In this document: positions 49,417 to 57,394 of the stretch, one piece after another
Layout: every line of letters starts with the position of its first letter
How positions within the stretch are numbered: the stretch's first letter is position 1
Assembly (NCBI RefSeq): GCF_029894335.1
Contig: NZ_JARXZC010000007.1
Location: forward strand, 117,053 to 181,052
DNA length: 64,000 nucleotides
Source of the DNA: Kitasatospora sp. MAP5-34
Lineage (GTDB): Bacteria; Actinomycetota; Actinomycetes; Streptomycetales; Streptomycetaceae
Direction: 5' to 3'
Position numbers and translations under genes: made by a program
Notes under the pieces: generated by a model
The model's input: the letters and a program-made list of their open reading frames with translations, nothing else
What the model was told of the DNA's origin: nothing
Databases searched by the model: none

Positions 49417-50177
49417 CGGTTGACGACCCGGTGCAGCCGCAGATCGTCGGCGAGGTAGCCGGAGAGGTGGTTCAGCAGCTCGCCCTCGCAGCCCTCCAGG
49501 TAGAAGTGGCCACCCGGAAAGGACTTGAACTCCGCGCGGGCCGAGCTGAGTTCGGACCAGCCACGGATCCGTTCGGGGGTGCAGCCACGGTCCTGCGCGC
49601 CGTAGTACACCACCAGCGGGCAGCCCACCCGGTCGCGGCCGGCCGGCTGGTACGTCTCGATCAGCTGGAAGTCGGCGCGCACCGGGGGCAGCAGCAGAGC
49701 GCGCAGCGCGGTGTCGGCGAGCAGGTGCGAGGTGGAGTTGCCGAGCTGGTTGATCTCCGCAAGCAGGGTCTCGTCGTCGGACAGATACGTGGTGGTCGGC
49801 TCCAGCGTGTGCGGCGCGCCGCGCCCGGAGACGAACAGCCGGGTCGGGCGCAGCCCGTGCCGACGGCCCAACCGGAGCGCGGTCTCGTACGCCACCGCGC
49901 TGCCCATGCTGTGGCCGAAGAAGGCGAACGGCCGGTCCAGGTAAGGCAGCAGCGCCTCGGTCAGCTCGTCGGCGAGCCGGGCCATGTCGGTCACCAGCGG
50001 CTCGCCGATCCGGTCCTGACGGCCCGGATAGCAGACCGCGAGCAGCTCGTGGCCGGCCGGTAGGCGGCGCTGCCAGTTGCGGTAGAAGGTCGGGGATCCA
50101 CCGGCATGCGGAAAACACACCAGGCGCAGTTCCGAATCGGCCGGAGCGCCGTAGCTGTGGAACCACTTGCCGCTCAT
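49413..50177 (-). CDS. Type II thioesterase
   Basis: About 254 residues of the alpha/beta-hydrolase fold. Type II thioesterases remove wrong or stalled acyl groups from NRPS carrier domains. The fold is recognisable by LVCFPHAGGSPTFYRNW, AVCYPGRQDRIGEP, the nucleophile elbow FFGHSMGSAVAYE (Ser90), the Asp in YYGAQDRGCTPE and the His in FPGGHFYLEG. The ATG at 50175-50177 has GGAGGAG four bases upstream. It diverges from the hydroxylase gene across a region with 11-base direct repeats, so both are likely SARP targets. Confidence 0.94.
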   Translation of the reverse strand: MSGKWFHSYGAPADSELRLVCFPHAGGSPTFYRNWQRRLPAGHELLAVCYPGRQDRIGEPLVTDMARLADELTEALLPYLDRPFAFFGHSMGSAVAYETALRLGRRHGLRPTRLFVSGRGAPHTLEPTTTYLSDDETLLAEINQLGNSTSHLLADTALRALLLPPVRADFQLIETYQPAGRDRVGCPLVVYYGAQDRGCTPERIRGWSELSSARAEFKSFPGGHFYLEGCEGELLNHLSGYLADDLRLHRVVNR

Positions 50178-50221
50178 CGATCTCCTCCGTGCTCCAGGTA
50201 TCCCGGCCATGGTCCGCCGCA

Positions 50222-50312
50222 GATCTATAGCGGATCTATAGCGGGTCCACAGCGGGTCCCTACCAAGGCCGTGTCCGTCGGCCGCCGGCCGATATCGACC
50301 GCGTATAGGTCA
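50222..50312. promoter_or_regulatory. Candidate SARP-binding direct repeats, 11-base period
   Basis: GATCTATAGCG occurs at 50222-50232 and again at 50233-50243, followed in register by GGTCCACAGCG (50244-50254) and GGTCCCTACCA (50255-50265). A second pair sharing TAT at 11-base offset, GATATCGACCG and CGTATAGGTCA, lies at 50291-50312. SARPs are known to bind short direct repeats spaced by exactly one helical turn. The site lies between the divergent thioesterase and hydroxylase genes. The -10 elements are not clear. Confidence 0.65.
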
Positions 50313-50374
50313 ACTGCCCACCCTCACCGTGGAGCGGCAGCGAGTTGCGCCGCACGAGCCCGTGAGGAGCACCT

Positions 50375-51319
50375 ATGACGGAAACCCAACTGACCTGGGC
50401 GCCACTGGAGGTCGGTCCGTCCGACGCCGGCGTCCCGGCGACCGTGGCGGGTCTGGCCGAGTACCTGACGGCGGCCGGACCCGCACTGGACGAGCGGCTG
50501 CTGACGGCGAAGGCCCTGGTCTTCCGGGGCTTCGGGGTCACCGAGGCCACCCTGGACCCGGTCCTGGACCGGCTGCTGGCGGACCGGCTCTCCTACGTCC
50601 ACGGGAACTCGCCGCGCACCAAGGTCGGCGCCAATGTCTACACCTCGACCGAGTACCCGGCCGAGTTCACCATCTCGATGCACAACGAGCTGTCGTACAG
50701 CGCGGCCTGGCCGGCCCGCCTGCTGTTCTTCTGCGCGCAGGCCGCCACCACCGGCGGTGCCACCTCGGTCGTCGACGCCGCGCACTGGCTGCGGTCGCTG
50801 GACGACGAGGTGCGCGCCGCCTACGCCGACGGCGTCCGGTACACCCAGAACCTGCACAGCGGCTTCGGCCTGGGCAAGAGCTGGCAGGAGACCTTCGAGA
50901 CCACCGAGCGGGACCAGGTGGAGGAGTTCCTGCGCGAGGCCCGGGCCGAGTGGGTCTGGAAGCGGGACGGCGGCCTGCGGATCGGCCAGGTCCGCCCGTC
51001 CACCACCCGGCATCCGGTCACCGGCGAGGAGGTCTGGTTCAACCAGTCCGACCAGTGGCACCCGGCCGCGCTCGGCGGCGAGGGCGTGGCGCTGGCCAAG
51101 TTGCTGCCGGCCGACGAACTGCCGCAGTCGGTGAGCTTCGCCGACGGCCGCCCGATCCCGGACGCGTACGTACTCCAGGTCCGCGACCGTGGCCTGGCGG
51201 GTGCGGTGGACGTCGACTGGCGGCAGGGCGACCTGCTGGTGATCGACAACGTACTGGTGGCGCACGGACGACGGCCGTACAGCGGCAAGCGCCGGGTGCT
51301 CGTAGCGATGTCCAACTGA
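50375..51319 (+). CDS. SyrP-like Fe(II)/2-oxoglutarate hydroxylase (TauD/TfdA family)
   Basis: A 314-residue non-haem iron oxygenase. The facial triad is seen as MHNELSY (His103, Glu105) and VLVAHGRRPYSGKRRVLVAM (His297), with the last Arg-rich stretch binding 2-oxoglutarate. HxE rather than HxD is usual in the SyrP and clavaminate synthase branches. SyrP-type enzymes beta-hydroxylate an amino acid while it is bound to an NRPS carrier domain. Residues KALVFRGFG and GNSPRTKVGANVYTSTEYP match that branch. It heads the rightward gene group; the second hydroxylase gene starts 23 bases after it. Confidence 0.9.
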   Translation: MTETQLTWAPLEVGPSDAGVPATVAGLAEYLTAAGPALDERLLTAKALVFRGFGVTEATLDPVLDRLLADRLSYVHGNSPRTKVGANVYTSTEYPAEFTISMHNELSYSAAWPARLLFFCAQAATTGGATSVVDAAHWLRSLDDEVRAAYADGVRYTQNLHSGFGLGKSWQETFETTERDQVEEFLREARAEWVWKRDGGLRIGQVRPSTTRHPVTGEEVWFNQSDQWHPAALGGEGVALAKLLPADELPQSVSFADGRPIPDAYVLQVRDRGLAGAVDVDWRQGDLLVIDNVLVAHGRRPYSGKRRVLVAMSN

Positions 51320-51342
51320 CTCTGATCGAAAGGACGTTATTC

Positions 51343-52335
51343 ATGACCACGATGACCGAGGCGCCACTGGCGCCGTCCACCGGCGCCCTGACACTCCGGC
51401 TCACGGACCGCGAACGGTACGAACTCGGCCTGCTCGCCGATGAGTTGGCCAGAGTCGGCACCGGCCGGGTGGACGACCTGAAGTGGCTCGACCAGGCCCG
51501 GGAGCTGTCCTGCCGGATCCCGCTCCGGCTGCTCGAGATCATCCGCCGTTACCGGCACGACTGCGGTCCGGCCGCGCTGCTGATGATCAGCAACCTGCCG
51601 GTGGACGAGAGCGGCCTGCCGGACACCCCGACCGTCCGCGAGTCGGTGGAGCGCCGGGCCACCATCCCGGCCGCCGTCTCGGCGATGCTCTCGCTGCAGC
51701 TGGGCGAGGTGATCGCGTTCAAGGACGAGAAGACCGGCGCGCTGGTGCAGAACGTGGTGCCGGTGCCGGGCCTGGAGCAGTCGCAGAGCAACGCCGGGTC
51801 GGTCGACCTGCAGATGCACGTCGAGAACGCCTTCCACCCCAACCGGCCGGACTTCGTCGGCCTGCTGTGCCTGCGCAACGACCACACCAGGACGGCCGGC
51901 ACGCTGGTCTCCTCGATCCGCCAGGCACTGCCGCTGGTGTCGGACGAGGCCCGCCGGGTACTCGGCCAGCCGCGCTTCGTCACCCAGCCGCCGCCGTCCT
52001 TCCAGGCGGGCGACAGCGCCCCGGCGCACGCCGTCCTGGACGGCGATCCGGCCGACCCGAACGTGCGGGTGGACTTCGCCGCCACGGTGGCGATCGACGA
52101 GGAGGCGCGCCAGGCCCTGGAGCGGCTGCGGGACGCGGTCGCGCTCGCCGCCTCCGTACTGGTGCTGCAGTCCGGCGACCTGGCGTTCATCGACAACCGG
52201 ATGGCGCTGCACGGTCGCAGCTCCTTCGTGCCGCGCTACGACGGCAACGACCGTTGGCTGCACCGCACCTTCGTGCACCTGGACAACCGCCGCAGCCGGG
52301 TGGACCGCCCGGGCGACGGCGCCGTCCTGAACTGA
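51343..52335 (+). CDS. AsnO/VioC-like Fe(II)/2-oxoglutarate amino-acid beta-hydroxylase
   Basis: About 330 residues of the clavaminate synthase-like superfamily. His159 and Glu161 lie in LQMHVENAFHPNRPDFVGLLCLR, the signature of enzymes that hydroxylate free L-Asn (AsnO) or L-Arg (VioC) at the beta carbon; the distal triad His290 and the 2-oxoglutarate Arg are in ALHGRSSFVPRYDGNDRWLHRTFVHLD. The ATG has GAAAGGA eight bases upstream. The A domain of the first NRPS has an Asn-like code, so beta-hydroxy-asparagine supply is a reasonable guess; Arg-type substrates are not excluded. A 16-base-pair hairpin ends the unit. Confidence 0.9.
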   Translation: MTTMTEAPLAPSTGALTLRLTDRERYELGLLADELARVGTGRVDDLKWLDQARELSCRIPLRLLEIIRRYRHDCGPAALLMISNLPVDESGLPDTPTVRESVERRATIPAAVSAMLSLQLGEVIAFKDEKTGALVQNVVPVPGLEQSQSNAGSVDLQMHVENAFHPNRPDFVGLLCLRNDHTRTAGTLVSSIRQALPLVSDEARRVLGQPRFVTQPPPSFQAGDSAPAHAVLDGDPADPNVRVDFAATVAIDEEARQALERLRDAVALAASVLVLQSGDLAFIDNRMALHGRSSFVPRYDGNDRWLHRTFVHLDNRRSRVDRPGDGAVLN

Positions 52336-52359
52336 AGGCCGGCCACTGCAGGCCGGCCT

Positions 52360-52393
52360 GAACCGAAGCACCGCCCGAACCGAAGCACCGCCC
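52360..52393. repeat. Perfect 17-base tandem duplication
   Basis: GAACCGAAGCACCGCCC is present twice without a gap, just after the hydroxylase stop codon and before the terminator. The period is not a multiple of three, in keeping with its non-coding position. Confidence 0.9.
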
Positions 52394-52395
52394 AT

Positions 52396-52451
52396 CTGCG
52401 GCCGCGTACCGGCCCGGCCCCTCCTGCGGGTCGGGCGGTACGCGGCCGCAG
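52396..52451 (+). terminator. Strong hairpin terminator after the hydroxylase pair
   Basis: CTGCGGCCGCGTACCG (52396-52411) and CGGTACGCGGCCGCAG (52436-52451) form a perfect 16-base-pair stem, with a further GCCCG/CGGGC pairing in the loop. The NRPS genes must therefore have their own promoter. Confidence 0.9.
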
Positions 52452-52545
52452 GCTTTCCCGGGTCCCGCCCGGCGTCCCCGGGTCCCACCCGGGCGTCCTC
52501 GCACCCCTGCCGACCTGCGCGGGCCCGGCTCCACCGAGAGCCGGC

Positions 52546-52567
52546 GATATAGAAGCGCTATAGCGCG
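52546..52567 (+). promoter_or_regulatory. Candidate SARP-binding direct repeat before the NRPS genes
   Basis: GATATAGAAGC (52546-52556) and GCTATAGCGCG (52557-52567) share TATAG at an exact 11-base offset, matching the core of the repeats at 50222. It lies after the terminator, about 235 bases before the first NRPS start. Confidence 0.55.
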
Positions 52568-52634
52568 GGGCCGCAATCTTTGACTGGCCGCCAGAGCGGA
52601 GCGAGCCGCCCACGCCGGCCGCCCGCGAAAGAGC

Positions 52635-52692
52635 CCCAGCTGCCAGAACCCAGCTGCCAGAGCCCAGTTGCCAATAAGCCCACTTGCCAGAG
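52635..52692. repeat. 14-base tandem repeat in the NRPS leader
   Basis: CCCAGCTGCCAGAA, CCCAGCTGCCAGAG and CCCAGTTGCCAATA follow one another, then a diverged fourth unit. The repeat lies in the 466-base untranslated stretch (52336-52801) that otherwise holds the terminator and the candidate SARP site. Confidence 0.85.
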
Positions 52693-52801
52693 CCCCAGCC
52701 GTATGAGCCCCCGCTGCAAGGGCCTCGGCGTCCGCGCTCCCAGGCGCCCTCCCCTTCGCACTTCTTGGCCCAGTCCGATCATGACCCGCGAGGAGCATCC
52801 G

Positions 52802-55800
52802 TTGACCAGCCCACTGCTTCTGCCCCGTATCTTCGCCCGGCAGGCGTCCCGGACACCGGGCGCGGTGGCCGTGGTGGACCAGGACCACCAGCTCAGCTAC
52901 CAGCAACTGGCCTCCGAGGCCGGCCTGCTGGCGGACCGGCTGCGCGCCCTGGGGGTCGGCCCGGGCAGTCTGGTCGGAGTGCTGCTGCCGGCCGGCGTCG
53001 ATCTGCCGACCGCGCTGCTCGCCGTCTGGCACGCGGGCGCCGCCTACCTGCTGCTCGACCCGGCACTGCCGGGCGCGCCGACGGCCGAGGTGATCGGCGA
53101 GGCCGGGATCAAGGTCGTGCTCACCCACCGGTCGCTGGCCGGCCTGGCCGGCCCGGCCCAGACGCTCTGCCTGGACCTGCCCGCCGAAGCGGGCGGCGCC
53201 GCCGAGGCCCGCCCGTTCGAGGACCGCGCGGACGCCCCCGCCTTCGTCTCCCGCACTGCCGACGGCGCGCTGCTGACCGTCGACCACGCGAGCGCCGCGC
53301 ACTACGCCCTCGGCCTGGCCGAGCGCCACGAACTGGCGGAGGCGGACCGGGTGCTGTGCACCGGCGCGGTCGGCCGGCTGCCCTGGGAGGTCTTCGCGGC
53401 GCTCGGCTGCGGCGCCACCCTGGTGATGGGCGGCGCCGACCCGGCCGCCGCGGCCCGCACGCACGGCGTCACCGTGCTGCCGGTCTCGGGCTCGTTCGCC
53501 GACCGCACCCCACAGGACTACTCCGGTGTCCGCCTGGTGGTCGCCACCGACCTCACCCCGGCGCAGCTGGCGCACTGGGCCGAGGGCACCGGGGCCGAGC
53601 TGTGGCAGTCCTACGGCCCGGAGGTCTGCGGCGTGGAGCTGGCCGCCGGCCCGTTCGACCCCCGGCAGCCGCAGGCCGTCCTCCCCGGCGAGCAGCCGGA
53701 GCTGTGGGTGCTGGACGAGTACGGCGACCCGGTGCCGCCGGGCGTCCCCGGCGAACTGCACATCGGCGCGCTCGGCAGCGCGTACGCCTTCCCCGGCCGC
53801 CCGGACACCACTGCGGACCGGCTGGTGCCGGACCCGGACGGCGAACCGGGCAGCCGGCTGCTGCGCACCGGGCTGCTGGTCCGGCTGCGGAACAACGGCG
53901 GCCTGGAGCTGCTCGGCCAGGCCGCCGAGCCGGCTGCCGCGCCGTCCGCCTTCGCCCGTCCGGCCTACGTCGCCCCCCGCACAGCGCAGGAGGCGCTGGT
54001 CGCCCAGGTGTGGTCGGAGCTGCTGGAGCAGGACGGAATCGGCGCCGAGGACAACTTCTTCCAGCTGGGTGGCCACTCGCTGCTGCTCACCCGGCTGGCC
54101 GAGCGCCTGGGCGCCGCGACCGGGCGGCAGCTCTCGCTCACCGAGGTGTACTCGGCGCTGACCGTGGCCGAGCAGGCGAAGCTGCTCGCGGCGGCTGCCG
54201 ACGAGCTGCCGCCGGTGCGCCCGGTCTCCCGCCGGGGCCCGCTGCCGCTCTCCTCCGGGCAGCGCCGGCTGTGGTTCGTGGACAGCGTCGGCCCGAGCCC
54301 GGAGTGGATCGTCCCGCTCTTCCTGCAGCTGCCCGCCGAGGTCTCCGAGCAGACCGCGCAGCACGCACTGAATCTCCTGATGGAGCGTCACTCTTCGCTG
54401 CGCACTCGCTACTTGACGGTGGACGGCGAGCCGATGCAGCTGGTCGACGAGCCGCAGCCGGTCGAATGGCGGGAGCTGGACGCCACCTCCCCCGAGCGGG
54501 AGGCGGTGTTCCGCGCCCAGTTCGAGACCGGCTTCGACCTGGCCTCGGGCCGGCTGCTGCGCGCCCTGCTGGTCCGGGAGGCGGACGGCGAGCGCTGGCT
54601 GCTGGCCACCGTCCACCACATCGCCTGCGACGGCTGGTCCGCGACCGTGCTGGAGCAGGAGTTCCGGCAGCTGTGCGCCGACCTGACCGCCGGACGCACC
54701 CCGCAGCTGCCCGAACTCGCCGTCCACTACACGGACTTCGCCGCCTGGCAGGGCGAGCACCGGGGCGAGCCGCAGCTGGCCGGCGAGCTCGGCTTCTGGC
54801 GTACGGCGCTGCGCGACCTCAGCCCGCTGGAGCTGCCGACCGACCACCCGCGCCCGGCCGAACGCGACCCGCGCGGTGACCTGGTGCCGTTCAGCATCCC
54901 CGCTCCGCTGGCCCAGGCGGTCGCGGCACTCGGGCAGCGGCACGGCGCCACCCCCTTCATGATCCTGCTGACCGCGTTCTCCACCCTGCTGGCCCGGCAC
55001 ACCGGGCAGTGGGACGTGCCGGTCGGCGTCCCGGTCGCCGGGCGCAGCCGTCCCGAACTCGAGCCCGTGGTGGGCTTCTTCCTCAACTCCCTGGTGGTGC
55101 GCTGCCAGTTGGACCCGGCGGCCGCCTTCGGCGACGCGCTGGACGCCGTCCGGGACGTCGCGCTGGCCGCGTTCGCGCACCAGGACGTCCCGTTCGAGCG
55201 GCTGGTCGAGGAGCTGCGTCCGGAGCGCGACCCGTCCCGTACCCCGCTGTACCAGGTGGCGTTCAACTTCACCGACGGCCCGGCGGGCGGCGGCATGCCG
55301 GACCGCAAGCACGGCGAGGCGTACCTGTACGCCCGGCAGGCGGCCAAGACCGACCTGACCCTGTACGTGCGCACCGAGCAGGACGGCAGCTGGACCGGTG
55401 TCCTGGAGTACGCGACCGCGCTGTTCGAACGGGCCACCGTCGAGCGCCTGGGCGCCGGGCTGGTCCAGCTGGTCGAGTCCGTGACCGCCGCGCCCACGAC
55501 CGCGCTCGGCGCCGCCGAGATCCTCCCGGCAGCCGACCGCGCCGAGGTGCTGACCCGCTGGAACGAGACCGGCGCCGACTGGGACCGCGTCCCGGTGATC
55601 GACCTCATCGAACGGCAGGCCGCCGCCGCCCCCGAGGCCCTCGCGGTCTCCTACGGTCCGGTGTGGCTGTCCTACCGGCAGCTCGACGAGCGGGCCAACC
55701 AGCTCGCCCACCAGCTGCGCGCGCTCGGCGCCGGCCCGGACACCCCGGTCGGGGTGCTGCTCCAGCGCGGCCCCGAACTGCTGCCGGCCCTGCTGGGCGT

Positions 55801-57394
55801 GTGGAAGGCCGGCGCGGCCTACATCCCGATGGACCCGTCGAACCCCGCCGAGCGGATCGAGCACATCGTCCGGGACAGCGGCGCCAAGCTGCTGGTCACC
55901 GACTCGACGCTCGCCGCGCTCGCCGCCGGACACCAGGGCGCGCTGATCCTGCTGGACAGCGACCGGGCCGCGATCGACGGGCAGCCGGTGGCCGCGCCGC
56001 CGCGCGCCGTCAGCCCGGACCACCTGGCGTACGTCATCTACACCTCCGGCTCGACCGGCCGCCCCAAGGGCGTGATGGTCACCCACGCCGGGCTCTCCAA
56101 CCACCTGCAGTGGGCGGCCCGCGAGCTGGTCACCACCGAGGGCGGCGCGCCGCTGTTCTCCTCGATCGCCTTCGACCTGCCGGCGACCAACCTGTACGCC
56201 CCACTGATGGCGGGGCAGCCGGTGCACCTGCTGCCCGCCGACCTGGACCTCGGCGCGCTGGGCCGCACCCTGGTCGCCACCGGCCCGCACAGCTTCATCA
56301 AGCTCGCCGCAGGCCACCTGGAGCTGCTCGCCCACCAGCTCACCGACGCGCAGATCGACCAGCTGGCCCAGTGGATCGTGGTCGCCGGCGAGGCGCTCAC
56401 CCCGAAGGTGGCCAACCGCTGGTCGCAGGCGCTGGGCGCCGGCCGGCTGATCAACGAGTACGGCCCGACCGAGAACTCGATCGGCTCCACCATCCACCCG
56501 GTCACCCACCGCTACGAGACCACCGTGCCACTCGGCCTGCCGCTGCCGAACACCACCGGCTACCTGCTGGACGCCAAGGGCCGCCCGGTGCCGCTGGGCG
56601 TGGTCGGCGAACTGTGCGTCGGCGGCGACGGTCTGGCCCGGGGCTACCTCGGCCGGCCCGACCTGACCGCCGAGAAGTTCGTCCCGCACCCGTACGGCCC
56701 CGCCGGTTCCCGCCTCTACCGCACCGGCGACCTGGCCCGGCGGCTGCCGGACGGCGCGATCGCCTTCCTCGGCCGGATGGACAACCAGGTCAAGCTGCGC
56801 GGCTACCGGATCGAACTCGGCGAGATCGAGACCCAGTTGCTGACCTCCCCGGAGATCCGCGCGGCTGCGGTGATCGTCCGCGAGAACCCGGCCGGGGAGA
56901 AGGCGCTGGCCGCCTACCTGGTCCCCGCCGACGGCGCGGTGATCGACCCGGCCCAGGTCCGCGAGCGGCTCGGAGCCGCCCTGCCGGAGTACATGGTGCC
57001 GAGCATCTTCAGCACGCTGGAGGCGCTGCCGCTGACCCCGAACGGCAAGCTCGACCACCGGGCCCTGCCGGACGCCGAAGTCGCCACCGGGCACTACGAG
57101 GCGCCCGCGACGCCGACCGAGGAGCGGATCGCCGAAATCTGGTCCGAGGTGCTGGGCCGCGAACTGGTCGGCGTCGAGGACAGCTTCTTCGAAATGGGCG
57201 GCCACTCGATCCTGGCCATCCGGATGGTCTCGATGGTCCAGGACGCCTTCGACCTCGACATCCCGATCCGCACCGTCTTCGAGTTCGCCACCGTCCGCCG
57301 GCTGGCCGAGGCGGTCGAGGAGCTGATCCGGGCCGAGCTCGAGGAGCTCTCCGACGCCGAACTGGGCTCGCTCGCAGAGGAGTACCACGCGTGA
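52802..57394 (+). CDS. NRPS 1: degenerate A - T - C - A (Asn-like) - T
   Basis: About 1530 residues from a TTG, chosen because GAGGAG lies six bases upstream; an in-frame ATG at 52781 has no ribosome site. The first adenylation-like domain (1-385) is broken: the phosphate loop expected as YTSGSTGxPKG reads FVSRTADGALL, YGPTE reads YGPEV, YRTGD reads LRTGL, and the C-terminal subdomain with the catalytic Lys is missing. Then come a carrier (GGHSL, Ser426), a condensation domain with intact HHIACDG (605-611), a complete A domain (phosphate loop near 1080) and a carrier (GGHSI, Ser1469). The second A domain's specificity residues read D-L-T-K-V-A-E-I-G-K, closest to known Asn/Asp codes. The first carrier must be loaded by another protein or stay empty. 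Confidence 0.93.
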   Translation: MTSPLLLPRIFARQASRTPGAVAVVDQDHQLSYQQLASEAGLLADRLRALGVGPGSLVGVLLPAGVDLPTALLAVWHAGAAYLLLDPALPGAPTAEVIGEAGIKVVLTHRSLAGLAGPAQTLCLDLPAEAGGAAEARPFEDRADAPAFVSRTADGALLTVDHASAAHYALGLAERHELAEADRVLCTGAVGRLPWEVFAALGCGATLVMGGADPAAAARTHGVTVLPVSGSFADRTPQDYSGVRLVVATDLTPAQLAHWAEGTGAELWQSYGPEVCGVELAAGPFDPRQPQAVLPGEQPELWVLDEYGDPVPPGVPGELHIGALGSAYAFPGRPDTTADRLVPDPDGEPGSRLLRTGLLVRLRNNGGLELLGQAAEPAAAPSAFARPAYVAPRTAQEALVAQVWSELLEQDGIGAEDNFFQLGGHSLLLTRLAERLGAATGRQLSLTEVYSALTVAEQAKLLAAAADELPPVRPVSRRGPLPLSSGQRRLWFVDSVGPSPEWIVPLFLQLPAEVSEQTAQHALNLLMERHSSLRTRYLTVDGEPMQLVDEPQPVEWRELDATSPEREAVFRAQFETGFDLASGRLLRALLVREADGERWLLATVHHIACDGWSATVLEQEFRQLCADLTAGRTPQLPELAVHYTDFAAWQGEHRGEPQLAGELGFWRTALRDLSPLELPTDHPRPAERDPRGDLVPFSIPAPLAQAVAALGQRHGATPFMILLTAFSTLLARHTGQWDVPVGVPVAGRSRPELEPVVGFFLNSLVVRCQLDPAAAFGDALDAVRDVALAAFAHQDVPFERLVEELRPERDPSRTPLYQVAFNFTDGPAGGGMPDRKHGEAYLYARQAAKTDLTLYVRTEQDGSWTGVLEYATALFERATVERLGAGLVQLVESVTAAPTTALGAAEILPAADRAEVLTRWNETGADWDRVPVIDLIERQAAAAPEALAVSYGPVWLSYRQLDERANQLAHQLRALGAGPDTPVGVLLQRGPELLPALLGVWKAGAAYIPMDPSNPAERIEHIVRDSGAKLLVTDSTLAALAAGHQGALILLDSDRAAIDGQPVAAPPRAVSPDHLAYVIYTSGSTGRPKGVMVTHAGLSNHLQWAARELVTTEGGAPLFSSIAFDLPATNLYAPLMAGQPVHLLPADLDLGALGRTLVATGPHSFIKLAAGHLELLAHQLTDAQIDQLAQWIVVAGEALTPKVANRWSQALGAGRLINEYGPTENSIGSTIHPVTHRYETTVPLGLPLPNTTGYLLDAKGRPVPLGVVGELCVGGDGLARGYLGRPDLTAEKFVPHPYGPAGSRLYRTGDLARRLPDGAIAFLGRMDNQVKLRGYRIELGEIETQLLTSPEIRAAAVIVRENPAGEKALAAYLVPADGAVIDPAQVRERLGAALPEYMVPSIFSTLEALPLTPNGKLDHRALPDAEVATGHYEAPATPTEERIAEIWSEVLGRELVGVEDSFFEMGGHSILAIRMVSMVQDAFDLDIPIRTVFEFATVRRLAEAVEELIRAELEELSDAELGSLAEEYHA

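Noticed and set aside
52187..57388. An even longer minus-strand open frame opposite NRPS 1.
   Set aside because: Same reason: low-complexity Gly/Arg/Val translation mirroring the codon bias of the NRPS gene.
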